DNA from: Craspedostauros australis
Lineage: Eukaryota; Bacillariophyta; Bacillariophyceae; Mastogloiales; Achnanthaceae
DNA: 64,000 nt
Reading direction: 5' to 3'
Assembly (NCBI GenBank): GCA_026770025.1
Contig: JAMXDE010000006.1
Span: 186,001-250,000 of the forward strand
The notes under the pieces were generated by a model. It saw only the letters and a list, made by a program, of their open reading frames with translations. It searched no databases and was not told the origin of the DNA. Each line of letters opens with the position of its first letter. Within the stretch, counting starts at the first letter, position 1. Both the position numbers and the translations under genes were made by a program. Shown piece after piece: positions 10,191 through 21,104 of the stretch.

Positions 10191-10558
10191 GCTGATGATT
10201 GTGAACGGCACGGAATGGTAACGCAGGTGGTGCGCGAAGAATGGCAAGAACATGATGCCGAATATTACAACACAACGCAACACAACGCAACAACCAGGCG
10301 AAGAAATGGCGCGAACGACGAGCATATTAAGTCACGAATATCAGTCACGAACGAATGATTAATGTGCATCCGAATCGCTAAAATTGACAGAGCAGATCAA
10401 TGGTCCGGCTTCTGGTGGAGCAATGCCACACCATGGATCGTACTCGTCTGGTATTATACATACCAGTGCTCTAACGGGGCGTCCTGTATATGCATTGCAT
10501 ACATTGTATGCATGGTGCTCCACAGATCCCAACTCGCTTGATTGTGTCAAGAGGGGGA
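10191..10558. other. Intergenic between two minus-strand genes
   Basis: 368 bp. Contains ACAACGCAAC-type direct repeats near 10268-10290 in the probable 5' UTR of the UBZ gene. Nothing else recognised. Confidence 0.55.
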
Positions 10559-11875
10559 TCATCCCTCCATGTCCGCAGGCATGTGGTCCTTCCAGGCCTC
10601 GATGGCATCATGGATCTTGCGACGTGTGGCACCGAGCTTCTTTTTGGCAGCCTCCATGTTCGACTCTATCCTCTCGGTCGGTGAGCGTGCCTTGCCGTTG
10701 CCATCTTCGTCGTCAGCGTTTTCGCTAGTGAGAAGTTCCAACTCAGTCTCCTCAGCGTTTTCAATCTCCTTCACCGCTTCGTCCAAGTACGCGAACAGCT
10801 CCGTCAGCTTCGTCTGCGCCTTTGCCGCCGCGAAACGCACCTTCTTGATGGCGAACAGCCGATCATCGATCTCGGCCTCCATCTCGAGCATCTCGCGTTC
10901 CTCTTCCGCCTCCTCCTTGTCCTCTTCGTCGCTGTCCTCGGCCATGTCGTCATCATCGAATCCATCCTCGAAGGTCATCCCCGACGACACGCCCTTGGCC
11001 GCACCTGCCGCTCCGTTTCCGTCGCTGCTCCGACTCATCGCAGCGGCTGTTGCTTCCTCTTCGCGCTTCATGAAATCGGCCTCATCCGTGGCCTGCGCGA
11101 TGATGTCGTCGACCTGCTCATCCTCCGACTTGGGTGTTTCGTCCATGAATCGTGCAAAGGGCGGTTTCGGATCGCACAAGGAGAGACCCAAGCTCCTCAA
11201 GCCTTTGTTGATCTCGCCCATGCGTTCCTCCGACGTCTTCAAGCCGCTCGGCAGGGACCTGTTCAATTCTTCCAGCCGCTCCTCCAAGGACCATTGCTGA
11301 TCCACGGCATTCGCGGCCACAACGGATGTCGGCGTCTTGGAGAACAGGGTCCAGAAGATCTCGTTGCGCAGCGCGGCATCGTCATCCGAAATCTCATCCG
11401 CAGGCGTCGTGGCGCGCTTTCGTTCGTCGATATCATTTTGCATGGCCTGACAAAGACATTGGAATGTCTTGTCCATGTACTCCTTCCACTTCTCGTCGTA
11501 CAGCTTGGCGATGCGCTGCTCGTCCTCGTTGGCGCTATTGGCCGATGTCCTGGCCAGATCCTGCAGCAAGACGACGGCCTTGGTGTACTTGCTGGTTGCC
11601 TGCCACAACTCCGCCTTGGCGGTCTCGTGCTGCTTGGCCTGTTTCAACAGCTCGAACGCCTTTTCGATGTCACCATTGTCGTTGCCACCGCTTGGCTGCG
11701 GCCTGTTGCTGCTGCTGTCATCTTCCGCCTTCTGCTTGCCATCGTCCTTGTTTTCGTTGTTGCTCTCATTGTTGCTCTCATTGTTGCTCTCATTGCTGTC
11801 CTCGACATTGCTGTCCTCGCCATTGCTTCCGTCGCCAGTTGGCTCTGGCTTGTTGCCATCATCTTCATTCGACAT
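10559..11875 (-). CDS. Acidic coiled-coil protein with possible MIT-like domain
   Basis: ATG 11875 (MSNEDDG) is chosen over 11968, whose extra 31 residues are basic and lack conservation cues. About 438 residues. The N-terminal 60 are Asn/Glu/Ser-rich, including a tandem SNNE repeat. IEKAFELLKQAKQHETAKAELWQATSKYTKAV with the following LYDEKWKEYMDKTFQCLCQAM looks like a helical hairpin of MIT type, the module that binds ESCRT-III tails and microtubule-associated factors. A central acidic block (DGFDDDDMAEDSDEEDKEEAEEE) leads into a long coiled coil (EMEAEIDDRLFAIKKVRFAAAKAQTKL). The C-terminal KKKLGATRRKIHDAIEAWKDHM is amphipathic. The MIT assignment is a composition-based guess; the protein is otherwise unrecognised. 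Confidence 0.65.
   Translation of the reverse strand: MSNEDDGNKPEPTGDGSNGEDSNVEDSNESNNESNNESNNENKDDGKQKAEDDSSSNRPQPSGGNDNGDIEKAFELLKQAKQHETAKAELWQATSKYTKAVVLLQDLARTSANSANEDEQRIAKLYDEKWKEYMDKTFQCLCQAMQNDIDERKRATTPADEISDDDAALRNEIFWTLFSKTPTSVVAANAVDQQWSLEERLEELNRSLPSGLKTSEERMGEINKGLRSLGLSLCDPKPPFARFMDETPKSEDEQVDDIIAQATDEADFMKREEEATAAAMSRSSDGNGAAGAAKGVSSGMTFEDGFDDDDMAEDSDEEDKEEAEEEREMLEMEAEIDDRLFAIKKVRFAAAKAQTKLTELFAYLDEAVKEIENAEETELELLTSENADDEDGNGKARSPTERIESNMEAAKKKLGATRRKIHDAIEAWKDHMPADMEG
11757..11804 (-). repeat. 12-bp coding tandem repeat
   Basis: Three perfect copies of TTGTTGCTCTCA plus a degenerate fourth, encoding SNNE units in the acidic protein. The repeat length is a multiple of three, so copy-number change keeps the frame. 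Confidence 0.85.
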
Positions 11876-12440
11876 GGTTGAAAGATCTCTGCCTCTGATG
11901 GTGCTCCGAAGTATGCTGTTGCGGGTCCTGCTCTCTTGAGTATGTCTGCGTGCTTCAGTTGATCGCACGATCGATGGTTGGTGCTATCGCTGAGCAAGTG
12001 TTCGTCTTGGCACCGTATCCCATCATACACGATCACATGACCGTCGTGGGCATGGCCGCAGAAGAAGCACGATCCGACGACCTCTTGTCTGTCTGTGCCG
12101 TGTTGCGTTGGTATCTTCACGATTCAGAGCTTGGTCAAGAGAAGAAGCGAACAAGGATGACGCCCCACCGTCTGTCCGCAGATGCGGTTGGAGTGCGCCG
12201 TCGACATTCGTACGTGTATGAACTGTACGACTACGAGTAGGGACTCCCTCTGCTATTGGGACGAGCAGCGTGTTGAGGCTACTCTGCTACCGTTGTCATC
12301 AACGACATCATCAAGGCGATGGCCTTGCACTGCCACGCGCATGAATACCCAAAGCGAAGGAGGGAGCTGACCTTATCCGTTCTTGTTGAGTATTACGAAA
12401 GTAGAATGGAATCTAGAGCTGTGCGAGTACGATGTCGAGT
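11876..12440. other. Intergenic between acidic-protein gene and MATE copy 1
   Basis: 565 bp on the 5' side of the acidic-protein gene and the 3' side of the MATE gene. Short open frames only; no recognisable element. Confidence 0.55.
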
Positions 12441-14060
12441 CTATGCCATCAGCAGTGGAGCATGTTTGTTGCGTTGTTCATCCTCCTGTGTTTCCAGGAA
12501 GGTATCTCCATCGCTATCGCTATCTCCATGGCTATCGCCACCGTCATCATCATCCATGCCCTCCCTCTGCTGGATCTTCAAACTCAGCTCATCCCAATCC
12601 TTCCTCACGAATGCAGCGAACAGCGACACGAGGATACTGAAGTATGGCACCACGATCCAGGTCCATGTCGCACTTAGACCCTGACCTCGGACGATCGTCT
12701 CGTAGTATGTGACCGGGAGACCAATCACCCACAAGAAGAAGAAATTGATCGCACCCAACGTCCATTGCAAACCCAGACCGTTGGCAACGCCCGTGGAGGA
12801 TGAAAAGACTGTCAGGAAGAAGTTGTAGATGCACACCTTCACCCAGATCTCGTCCGCGCCATCGATGACTTCCTGTTCTGTTGTGAAGATGGAGAACAGC
12901 TGGAACCGGAAGGTATAGACCAGCACTGACGTGATGAAGTAGCAGACGGTTGCAATCGTCATGGTGACAGCCACCAACAGCTTTGCCCGCTGTGCGTTGA
13001 CAGGAAGCAGAATGCCCATCCGGATGGAGAGGGCGACGCCTGTGCCGAATGGGCACATGAAAAGTGCCATGATGATCTGTGTCGGGATGGTGTGGACGCT
13101 GAGCGGAATGACTCCCAACATGCCCACGATCAGACCCAGCGCCTCCCAGTACACCCATTCGGATTGTGCCAGCATACCTCCAGCCCCCAATGACACATAC
13201 TCAACGAAACGTTCGTAGTTCAGCACTTCTCTCCAGCATCGCAGCCCCGGCCATGTTCTGAGTTCGTGTGGCTGTTTCCACCACACGATGAAAACCAAAA
13301 TCATTGCCTGTGATATCTGAAACACGAGGAATGCATACGCCGATCCGATGAAACCGTACCACTCAGTGAAAAAGATCAGAGTGATCGGAAGAATGACCAA
13401 ACATGAGATGAGGCATGAACACAGCGTCGGCATCATGATGTTCTGGGCTGCGAGGAACTTCCAGATCGCATTGTACAGGGAGAAGAACGGCAGGGAGATT
13501 GCGAATATGCTGTACCATTGGGACGCGTACATGGCGGTATCATGGTCCTGCCCGAGCGTCTCCAACAGCGGTCTCATGTGAAAGACTAATGGAACGTTGA
13601 TAATGGTGAGAATGACCAAGCTGGCGAGGAAACCTCGGATACTGAGCAGCCCAACCTCCTTGTAGTTGCCTGCACCGAAGGCCTGGGGCGCGAGCGTGTC
13701 AGATGCGCTGTAAAGGCCAACGAGAAGACTCAAAGAACAGAGGTTGCCGGTGAGGTTGGCCAACGTGAAGCCGCTGAGGTAGGCAGAGCCGAATCTCCGT
13801 CCAATGCAGCTGGCGGTTGCGAATGGGGTGACGACGAAGCCGATTTGCAGCAGCATGCTTGGGATGGCCACTTCGAGAAAGGGGCGCAGCTCATGTCGCA
13901 ACAGATCTTTGATGGATTCCATGGTGATGATGTTCTTTTGACTGGATTTGGTGGTGCCCGTCCTCATGATGCCGTCTCGTTCCCCTTCTCGTTCTTGTCC
14001 GGCCAAAGGATCATCGATGCCGTCGGCTGGGAGATCGTTGATACCATCGGTTGGGCACAT
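12441..14060 (-). CDS. MATE family efflux transporter, copy 1
   Basis: Multidrug and toxic-compound extrusion transporter that exports organic cations or metabolites in exchange for H+ or Na+ across the plasma or vacuolar membrane. ATG 14060, stop TAG 12441-12443, 539 residues, close to the usual eukaryotic MATE length. After a ~45-residue hydrophilic N-terminus, about 12 hydrophobic segments follow. GLYSASDTLAPQAFGAG (115-131) is the family hallmark, and QSEWVYWEALGLIVGMLG with TGVALSIRMG matches the equivalent region of the second half. The C-terminus is a hydrophilic Asp/Ser/Gly-rich tail. A near-identical paralogue in the same orientation lies 11 kb away, indicating a tandem duplication later separated by a retrotransposon. 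Substrate cannot be inferred. Confidence 0.93.
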   Translation of the reverse strand: MCPTDGINDLPADGIDDPLAGQEREGERDGIMRTGTTKSSQKNIITMESIKDLLRHELRPFLEVAIPSMLLQIGFVVTPFATASCIGRRFGSAYLSGFTLANLTGNLCSLSLLVGLYSASDTLAPQAFGAGNYKEVGLLSIRGFLASLVILTIINVPLVFHMRPLLETLGQDHDTAMYASQWYSIFAISLPFFSLYNAIWKFLAAQNIMMPTLCSCLISCLVILPITLIFFTEWYGFIGSAYAFLVFQISQAMILVFIVWWKQPHELRTWPGLRCWREVLNYERFVEYVSLGAGGMLAQSEWVYWEALGLIVGMLGVIPLSVHTIPTQIIMALFMCPFGTGVALSIRMGILLPVNAQRAKLLVAVTMTIATVCYFITSVLVYTFRFQLFSIFTTEQEVIDGADEIWVKVCIYNFFLTVFSSSTGVANGLGLQWTLGAINFFFLWVIGLPVTYYETIVRGQGLSATWTWIVVPYFSILVSLFAAFVRKDWDELSLKIQQREGMDDDDGGDSHGDSDSDGDTFLETQEDEQRNKHAPLLMA

Positions 14061-15502
14061 TTTGTACTTGTGAATTGATTTGCTCCGAGACCTGTGCGTA
14101 GATTTATGACGTAGAGTATGGTGTGATATCCGAAAAAGAGGAAGACACCTGGTTGCTTGCCAGATGTATTCGTACTCGTATTGATGGCCTCCCCGCGTCG
14201 AAGCTGTTCTTACAGTACGCGTACGGCAGGTCGTACTTCAACTCAACCTACAACGAGTGCACTCTTGTCCTGTTTCAATCACAACCAACAGCGACGGCGA
14301 TACGTTCACTCCTGCTGTCGATCTCAGATGGCTGCGAGCGGTTGAGAGTGACGGGGTGGGTAAATCGTTCGGTGCGACGTCTTTCGGTTGCGATGGACGA
14401 TCGTACCACAGCATCGTCTTCAACCACCGTGGGTCGACATTGTCGTTCACCGTCTCCGTTGCCGCTCTCTCCAGCATCGCCCGTGGTGTCTGTCGTCATC
14501 GTGGTGGGAAAAGAGCGAACCGGATGGAAACCATTGTTTCGAGAATCCGCATTGGTGACTGACTTCAAACAAGACCCACAACAACCCTAAAAAATGCATG
14601 CGGCTGTTGACAAATCACAAACAGTCAAGAAGCAATCAGAAATACTGACATTCACCTGACATGACGAGCAGACATACATCCGAGGACATTCACGAACCAA
14701 CTGGACCAGAGTACTACTGCGCTCAGCAATAATTTACACCACAGTAACGCTGGTTGTTAACCTCCAACACGGGAATTGTCGTGTTTCGTAGCCCAGTCTA
14801 GAGCAAAATTGCAAAAAGTGCTGATGATGCTATATCGCAACACCATATCATTTATAAGTAAAGATAAGTGTACCACGTGAACAAATCACTTGCGAAGTAG
14901 AGGAATATTGAACTTCGATTTAAATTAACTTTAAACTTAACATCATTTTTGTCGATGATGTGTGATTGTGTGCGGCACAAAACTCTGGATAGCGCCATGG
15001 TGCCATCACTTTGACATCCAAGATGATGCCATAACCGTCTCGTTTCGTCCACCTGCGCACCTCATTGTCTCCATACACTCCATATGTATCCGTCCCTGAC
15101 AAGCATGCTCAGATCGACCCCCCTTCAATGCACCTTGTGAGCCCATTGCTGAAAACCAACATTTTCGAAAATGAAGAACAGTCCAGAAGCGGCCGCTTTG
15201 TCCCATCATATCTCCTGTTCACAACCATCTCTGTTCCCCCACACAGCACACCTCGATCCCTGATTCGTTGGGGACATGTTGATGCATCCCAAATTGCCTC
15301 AAGATGGATCTCCACATTTATCAACATCTAGATCGAAACTAGGTAATATCTCCCATGACTGAAACGTGATTCGACTTGATTTGAGAAGCATAGTCGGATG
15401 AGTCTTGATGATGCGAACAGTGCTCAGGTTCTGCAGTCATCCGAACTGACATAGGCACTGACATCATCGAGTGACATCAGAGGATCAGTCATTGTGATCC
15501 GA
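14061..15502. other. Intergenic upstream of MATE copy 1
   Basis: 1.44 kb up to the LINE-1a target duplication. Short open frames on both strands (for example 14123-14590) have no recognisable features. AT-rich around 14820-14950. No gene supported. Confidence 0.6.
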
Positions 15503-15517
15503 GGAATCGAGATTATA
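15503..15517. repeat. Target-site duplication of LINE-1a, left copy
   Basis: GGAATCGAGATTATA, a perfect 15-bp match to 24063-24077, flanks the element exactly. Confidence 0.93.
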
Positions 15518-15623
15518 ATAATAATAACTCAAGGATTACATTAGGAATGTGCTCTGTAGGCTTTACCCTCGCCTCCGCCGGCCCCGTGGGACCGGGCTTC
15601 GAACGAGCTGTCGAATACCTCCG

Positions 15624-18600
15624 TCATGTCAGGCCGAGCCAACTACTCATAAGCCGCCTCTCATTCTGCATGGTGCGTGCCCGTCGCCGGGCCGCCACCT
15701 TGATTTGAACCTCCTGCACGTTGAGTATCCATTGTTGCATTTGCATCTCTGTGGCGTACTCCATCTGGTACCCCTCACGGAGGAGTACCGCTTCGGACTC
15801 CGTCATATCCTGGCTTACACCGCCGGTCATCCGTCTCACTTGCCTCCGTAAATCCGCAAGCGCCGGGTGTTGATCAGCGTCGTGTACTTTCTCGTTGCGT
15901 GCCCTCCACACGCCCCACGGAACCTTCCAGACCCACCGTACCACCTCTTTCATCCATGCGAGGTCGTCAGGAAACCTGCATTCGTGCTGCTCCATCCATT
16001 GAGCTTGCTGCTTTCGCCAGTCCTTGTGCATGAACCCCAACATCAGCGGGTACCAGCCGACACCTTTCTGGATGCCAGGCGCCTCTTGACACCGTCTCCA
16101 CTTGACGAGACCGATGCGCATGTTGGCCACCAGCCTGGGCGCGGTTCCAATGTACACCATTCTGTCGATCAGTTCGTCTGCCGCAGTAGTCCACGCGGTC
16201 GCGTGTTCTTTACACCTCAGAACATGCCTTGTAGTTTCGGTTGCCCCACAGAACGCACACTGCTCGCTTTCCTGCTGGCCCATTTGCTTCATTTTTCGGC
16301 CCACGCCGACAAACCCGGACGACCACTTGGTAACGAATTTTGCCGCGTCGCGATTCTTCTTGGCACCTCGTGCACCTTGGTACCCCTCCCAGTCCACACT
16401 TCGAGCAGTCTCCATGTTCCACTCAAATTTCTTGGCCCAATAGGCCAAGGTGGCTGCGGCTTGGAGGGTCTTGTACACTTCTTGCTGCCCCACATGAGAA
16501 TAATGCTCCCCATTGACGACGACAGTCCATCGGTTTGTCACCGACCGCCACCGTCTCACTCGTCGTCGGGAAGCAGTTATCGCCCAGAAGGCTTTGGCGC
16601 GCTTGTCCCATTCCACGTTCAGTTTCTCGAGCATGGAGAGACTCTTCCCCGTGCTGTCCTGGTGCCCTCGCACCCACTCCCATGTCAGGCTGGCCCGGAT
16701 GCGCCCTCGCAAACGATGTATCTCCACAAGAATATCCCAGTCCCGTTGTCCGGGGCGTGCGAAGTCTTCTTGAGCTCGTCGAAGGGCCTGAGATCCGTCC
16801 AGGGCCAATGTGACAGAGCACGTCTCGTCCAGATCTGGAACCATATCCAACATCTCGAGTGAGGCCCATATGCCTGCCAGCTCGCTCCGATAGGAGCTAT
16901 GGACTGAAGGTGGTCCTGGGACGAAGGTGTTGCATGCCACGTGTCGCTGCGTAGCCTCGTCGAACATAATTGAACACGAAGTACCGCGTGCTGACTTGAA
17001 CGACCCGTCACTCACCAGTAGGAGCGTATGGTTTCGCGCCGCTATCGACATGAGTTCCCAGGTAGCATCCCCGCCCAGGTCCTCCACCGGATCGTACGGT
17101 TGCTCGGACTGCTCAGGCTCTCGGTCGAGCCCAATGCGTCCATTCCAGGTAATCCCTCGCTCCGTAGTCGCCACGACCACTCGATGTATGTTAGCGGGGA
17201 GCAACCCTACTGACCCCTGCGGCCGGTACGACACTGATCGTGTCCTGCCTCGCCGTAGCGGCACGAACACTCGTATTGGGTTGGCATGCGAATCGTAGAT
17301 CTTGTTCGACAGCGCCGACTTCCACCACCGCCATGTACCGTCGTTCCTGTGCCATTTCCCAAGGGGAGCTTGGAGCGACCGACCTCGGTAACACAGACTC
17401 CTGCACCACCTTTGCCATTCCCTCCACCACCCACTGGGAAGATTTTCCGGACTACGAGCCCATGAGCGCCCTCTAGACGGGGCATCCCTACCTTCCATGA
17501 CACCGATTGCCAGTGACGTCCCGGCTGCCTCGACAATGTCCGACATTCGGGAAACCCCGAGTTTCATCCTGCACATGTTCAGGTGATATAGCATAGCACC
17601 TTTCACGCCGTCGCGGACCCATCGGGTCATAAGGAACTCGTCCCCGTCTCGTTGAAGCTCTGAAGCCTCCGTGGTCTCCACTATATTCACTCCCGTGTCA
17701 TACAACTGCCTCCATAGGCCTTTCACCCAACAGGGAGTCACACAGTGGTGAAGCTCCTCGTACGAATGATCGAACAAAGAGCCGCCAATACCCAGCTCTG
17801 TTTTGACGGCTTGTATCGAACACCGTAACATCCGACCCGTGGGGGTGTCCCCATGGACTTCGTCAAACACCAGCTGAATCTGTTGAATTAGTTGCCGGTG
17901 GACTGGGTTGGGCACCCCTAGCCCGCCAAGCGAGACAGGAGCATAAACCAGATCTCTCGGAAATGTTCTTGAACACCCCATCATCGGCAACGCTGCGAGC
18001 AGTGCTGGCGCCATGATCCTTCTCCACTGGGCTGCGGTAAGTTGGGTGATCCCCATCACGTACTCGACCGACTTGATAAAACGGAGAGTTAGGGCACACT
18101 TCGCGTCTTCTGGGGACAGCTGTGACCTTCGCATTTTTCCGGCGAAGTCCTCGGCTTTCGACCTGAGTGCCTTTACCTGTTGCTCCTCGTTTCCGTCGAA
18201 CGACAGGAACACCCCGAGCGTGAATAGAGGCTGGTCCAGGGGCCGTCGCGGTATTGCACTTCGTGCCCCATCCCCATCGACAATGACGATCTCTTCTTCC
18301 AGGTCGCCATCTGTCCACTGCCAGTGGCCGTCTTCAAACCGTGGGCTCAGAGACCACCACGCAGACTTGTTAGGGACGATGGCGCCTCCTGTGACACGCA
18401 GCAACCCGCTCCAGTCTTGGACCATGTTTGCGAACTGCTCCGCCGAAACCCTGGTATCCCTTCCGAGCATGACCAGGTCCGTATCATCGACAAACGCGGA
18501 CCCGAGGACATCGAAGCTTCCGTTGCCATTTGGGAAAGCCACCGTCTGCTTGTGCCCCCTTTGCTCCATAGCCTTGAACATGACCGAGCTAATTACAGCC

Positions 18601-21104
18601 CAGATGGCCGGGCCTGCTCCGTTACCCTGTCCGATGCCGTGCATACTGCAGTCTTGCCCACTTCCGTACGACCGTTTCGATACTCCATACGCCGTGCTGA
18701 TGCAATGTCGAGCGTCCCGGAGCGTACGGAACATGCACCTCGTCGCCGAAGGGTTCGCCCCTGCTGACATCATCACCGTCGCCGCGAAATTGGGAACAAT
18801 CCGGTCGTAACACGACTTCGCGTCATTTGAACAGAACCAGATGGGCACCTTCTTCTGTTTGCCAACGTCGATGCTCACTCGCTTGTTAAGCGCAGCGCTG
18901 ATGGCCGACCGACCTTTTCTGCTACCGAACTGGAACTCTGAGAGCCACTGCCGCTTTTCTGCTGTGACCATCATTTGCCTCCCCAGGCGCTTGTTGTTGA
19001 GGTTAAACTGAGCGTCCATCAGTTGGATGGTCCGCATTTTCTCAATGTTGAAGACTTGCGCTTTTTTCAGGATCTCCACATCGGTGATGCGTTGCCATTC
19101 CTGTGGAGAATGTCCGGTCTGATATGGTATCTCGCGTAGTGCCATGTCAACTTCCGCAAGAACTTCGTCTGCTGTCGCCGCCTTGTAGTGACCGAAGTGA
19201 GGGTTGCTGGGTTCTGAGTTTGTAAGCTCCGTCTGCTTCTTCCACGCTTTCACGTGTTCTTCTACCGTGAGCTCGTCAATGTCGCACTCCACGGGTTCAA
19301 GGACTTGCATAAGCTGCCGCCAGAGGGGGTGGCCGAAAGTGTTCGGGTGTCCGCCAGCTTGAAGCAGATCTTGTGCGGTTTGCGGACGCCAGATTTTGTC
19401 CATCGTCCTTCTTCCCTGTCCCGACATGCACGGTGTATCTTTTGCTTGTGAGAACCGTCGTTTGTTCTCCACTATGCATGCATCCACAATGTCCCCTTGT
19501 TCGGTGCACTCATGAACCACTCCGTCTGCGTCTGTGTAGAGCACTTTGGTGGTCATAGCTTTCCCTTTGCCGAAGACAGTGCGGAGTCTCACCGCTTGCT
19601 CTCTTTGCCGCTCCCGATTCAGGAGAGTTTTGATAGCTGTCTCGTAGTCCTGTTCTTGGCTGTCGTGACGTTGCCGTGCCAGTGTGACGAGGTGTTCTTG
19701 CCGTGCCTTCCGGTGCTCTTTCTTGACATCGTAGTAGGCCTGGTACGCTTCGGACTGTGCCGCCGTCGCTTCTTCCAGGGACGTGGCCGCTGGACAACCT
19801 GACTGGGCTCGCAATCGTTTCCTTAGCGACGAGCTGGTCTTCACTCCTTTCCAGTGCTTGACTTCGATGCTCCAGTACTTCACTTGATTACGCGCCTGCT
19901 GCACTTCCGGGGACCATGATACTTCTCCCATGGCTAGCTTCCGGCTCTTTTTCTCCGCAAACTTCCGGATTTGATACACCTGTGTAAGCAGTCCGTCGTA
20001 CGCTCTTCGCTGCGCCGCGTTGATCTCCCATCCTTGTGCTTTCGCCCTTTTGAACAGGTTCATGGCCCGTTGGTGTATTCGATGTTTCCCGTACTCTCCG
20101 AGTATGGCGTCGTTGTATCTTTGGACCACTTTTGGATTGCTAAGGACCAGTCGCCTTGGCTGAGAGGACTTCACTCGCTGCACTCCAGCTCCTAAGATCT
20201 GACTGAACCCGAGATCGATCCACACCGCCCTATGGTCGGACGGGATAGCATCTCCGAACGCCGTATACCCTGCCCGGATCACCTCCAGTCCCTCCGAAAC
20301 GTAGATTGCGTCGATAGGGATGTTCGTTCTGTTCCTTTGCTGTGTGGATCTCCGTGCGTCGTCGCCGATTCGATCAGAGATTGCGTTTTTCAAACCCACG
20401 GCTTTTAGTGCATGAGCGGTCTGTCCGTGATCTGTGTCTTCGTTCAAGTCGACACCGACCACGATCGCTTCCCCATCCTCCTTCCATCGTCGCACAAGGT
20501 CTTGAAGATCTTTGACCCAAGCTTCGTGAGGGTCCTCTTGCCTTCCTTGGGTAGTGAGTACTCGCACCTGTTGGCTCCACACAGTGGTGTCGCCTTCCGT
20601 GGATTTGCACGGCCGGTATGCCGCCACCACTCTCACAGACTTGTTCCTCTTTCCCTCGATCTTGCACCAGGACCATCTCCCCATGCCACTGTCGTCAACT
20701 CCATATTGAAACGCTCGCGCCGCCATTTGTTCTGTAAGGACGACTCCGGTTCCTCCATAGAGTCTTGGCTCTCTCCCGGGCTCGTGTACGTTGTACGAGA
20801 ACACGTGCTTGGAACGCTTGACCTTGCCCCGTACGCGTTCTTCCCATTGATCTCTGGGACTGATGTGGTCCCACCTCACGTTGGTCTCCGCAAGCGCAAG
20901 AACGTCGAGTCTGGACCTTCGGATGAAGTCCATGATTTCGTCATTCTTTTGCTGATACGCGTAAAGCGGGATCTGGGCTGCATTCTGGAACACCACTCTC
21001 ACTTCTTCGTTGGTCTTCGACTCCATGACGTCGCCGCAAGCATCGTTTAGCCTACTTGCTTCCTCCTCTCCTTCTACCGGGTCGCCGGCTGCCGGTGCAC
21101 TCAT
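15624..21104 (-). CDS. LINE-1a ORF2: endonuclease, reverse transcriptase, RNase H, zinc finger
   Basis: Nicks target DNA and reverse-transcribes the element RNA. 1826 residues from ATG 21104. Endonuclease (about 35-300): AETNVRW (72-78), YGGTGVVL, VVGVDLNED (215-223), IPIDAIYVS (262-270), SDHRAVWIDL (289-298), giving the Glu, Asp/Asn and terminal SDH signature of the exonuclease/endonuclease/phosphatase fold. RT: NDAKSCYDRI with catalytic Asp near 761, GIGQGNGAGPAIW, and FVDD (871-874). The thumb region follows. RNase H: VSDGSFKS with Asp near 1366, YRSELAGIWASLEM, LALDGSQALR and WEWVRGHQDS. A CAFC...HVLRC zinc finger (about 1615-1633) matches the reverse-transcriptase zinc-finger module. No stop or frame break. 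Confidence 0.95.
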   Translation of the reverse strand: MSAPAAGDPVEGEEEASRLNDACGDVMESKTNEEVRVVFQNAAQIPLYAYQQKNDEIMDFIRRSRLDVLALAETNVRWDHISPRDQWEERVRGKVKRSKHVFSYNVHEPGREPRLYGGTGVVLTEQMAARAFQYGVDDSGMGRWSWCKIEGKRNKSVRVVAAYRPCKSTEGDTTVWSQQVRVLTTQGRQEDPHEAWVKDLQDLVRRWKEDGEAIVVGVDLNEDTDHGQTAHALKAVGLKNAISDRIGDDARRSTQQRNRTNIPIDAIYVSEGLEVIRAGYTAFGDAIPSDHRAVWIDLGFSQILGAGVQRVKSSQPRRLVLSNPKVVQRYNDAILGEYGKHRIHQRAMNLFKRAKAQGWEINAAQRRAYDGLLTQVYQIRKFAEKKSRKLAMGEVSWSPEVQQARNQVKYWSIEVKHWKGVKTSSSLRKRLRAQSGCPAATSLEEATAAQSEAYQAYYDVKKEHRKARQEHLVTLARQRHDSQEQDYETAIKTLLNRERQREQAVRLRTVFGKGKAMTTKVLYTDADGVVHECTEQGDIVDACIVENKRRFSQAKDTPCMSGQGRRTMDKIWRPQTAQDLLQAGGHPNTFGHPLWRQLMQVLEPVECDIDELTVEEHVKAWKKQTELTNSEPSNPHFGHYKAATADEVLAEVDMALREIPYQTGHSPQEWQRITDVEILKKAQVFNIEKMRTIQLMDAQFNLNNKRLGRQMMVTAEKRQWLSEFQFGSRKGRSAISAALNKRVSIDVGKQKKVPIWFCSNDAKSCYDRIVPNFAATVMMSAGANPSATRCMFRTLRDARHCISTAYGVSKRSYGSGQDCSMHGIGQGNGAGPAIWAVISSVMFKAMEQRGHKQTVAFPNGNGSFDVLGSAFVDDTDLVMLGRDTRVSAEQFANMVQDWSGLLRVTGGAIVPNKSAWWSLSPRFEDGHWQWTDGDLEEEIVIVDGDGARSAIPRRPLDQPLFTLGVFLSFDGNEEQQVKALRSKAEDFAGKMRRSQLSPEDAKCALTLRFIKSVEYVMGITQLTAAQWRRIMAPALLAALPMMGCSRTFPRDLVYAPVSLGGLGVPNPVHRQLIQQIQLVFDEVHGDTPTGRMLRCSIQAVKTELGIGGSLFDHSYEELHHCVTPCWVKGLWRQLYDTGVNIVETTEASELQRDGDEFLMTRWVRDGVKGAMLYHLNMCRMKLGVSRMSDIVEAAGTSLAIGVMEGRDAPSRGRSWARSPENLPSGWWREWQRWCRSLCYRGRSLQAPLGKWHRNDGTWRWWKSALSNKIYDSHANPIRVFVPLRRGRTRSVSYRPQGSVGLLPANIHRVVVATTERGITWNGRIGLDREPEQSEQPYDPVEDLGGDATWELMSIAARNHTLLLVSDGSFKSARGTSCSIMFDEATQRHVACNTFVPGPPSVHSSYRSELAGIWASLEMLDMVPDLDETCSVTLALDGSQALRRAQEDFARPGQRDWDILVEIHRLRGRIRASLTWEWVRGHQDSTGKSLSMLEKLNVEWDKRAKAFWAITASRRRVRRWRSVTNRWTVVVNGEHYSHVGQQEVYKTLQAAATLAYWAKKFEWNMETARSVDWEGYQGARGAKKNRDAAKFVTKWSSGFVGVGRKMKQMGQQESEQCAFCGATETTRHVLRCKEHATAWTTAADELIDRMVYIGTAPRLVANMRIGLVKWRRCQEAPGIQKGVGWYPLMLGFMHKDWRKQQAQWMEQHECRFPDDLAWMKEVVRWVWKVPWGVWRARNEKVHDADQHPALADLRRQVRRMTGGVSQDMTESEAVLLREGYQMEYATEMQMQQWILNVQEVQIKVAARRRARTMQNERRLMSSWLGLT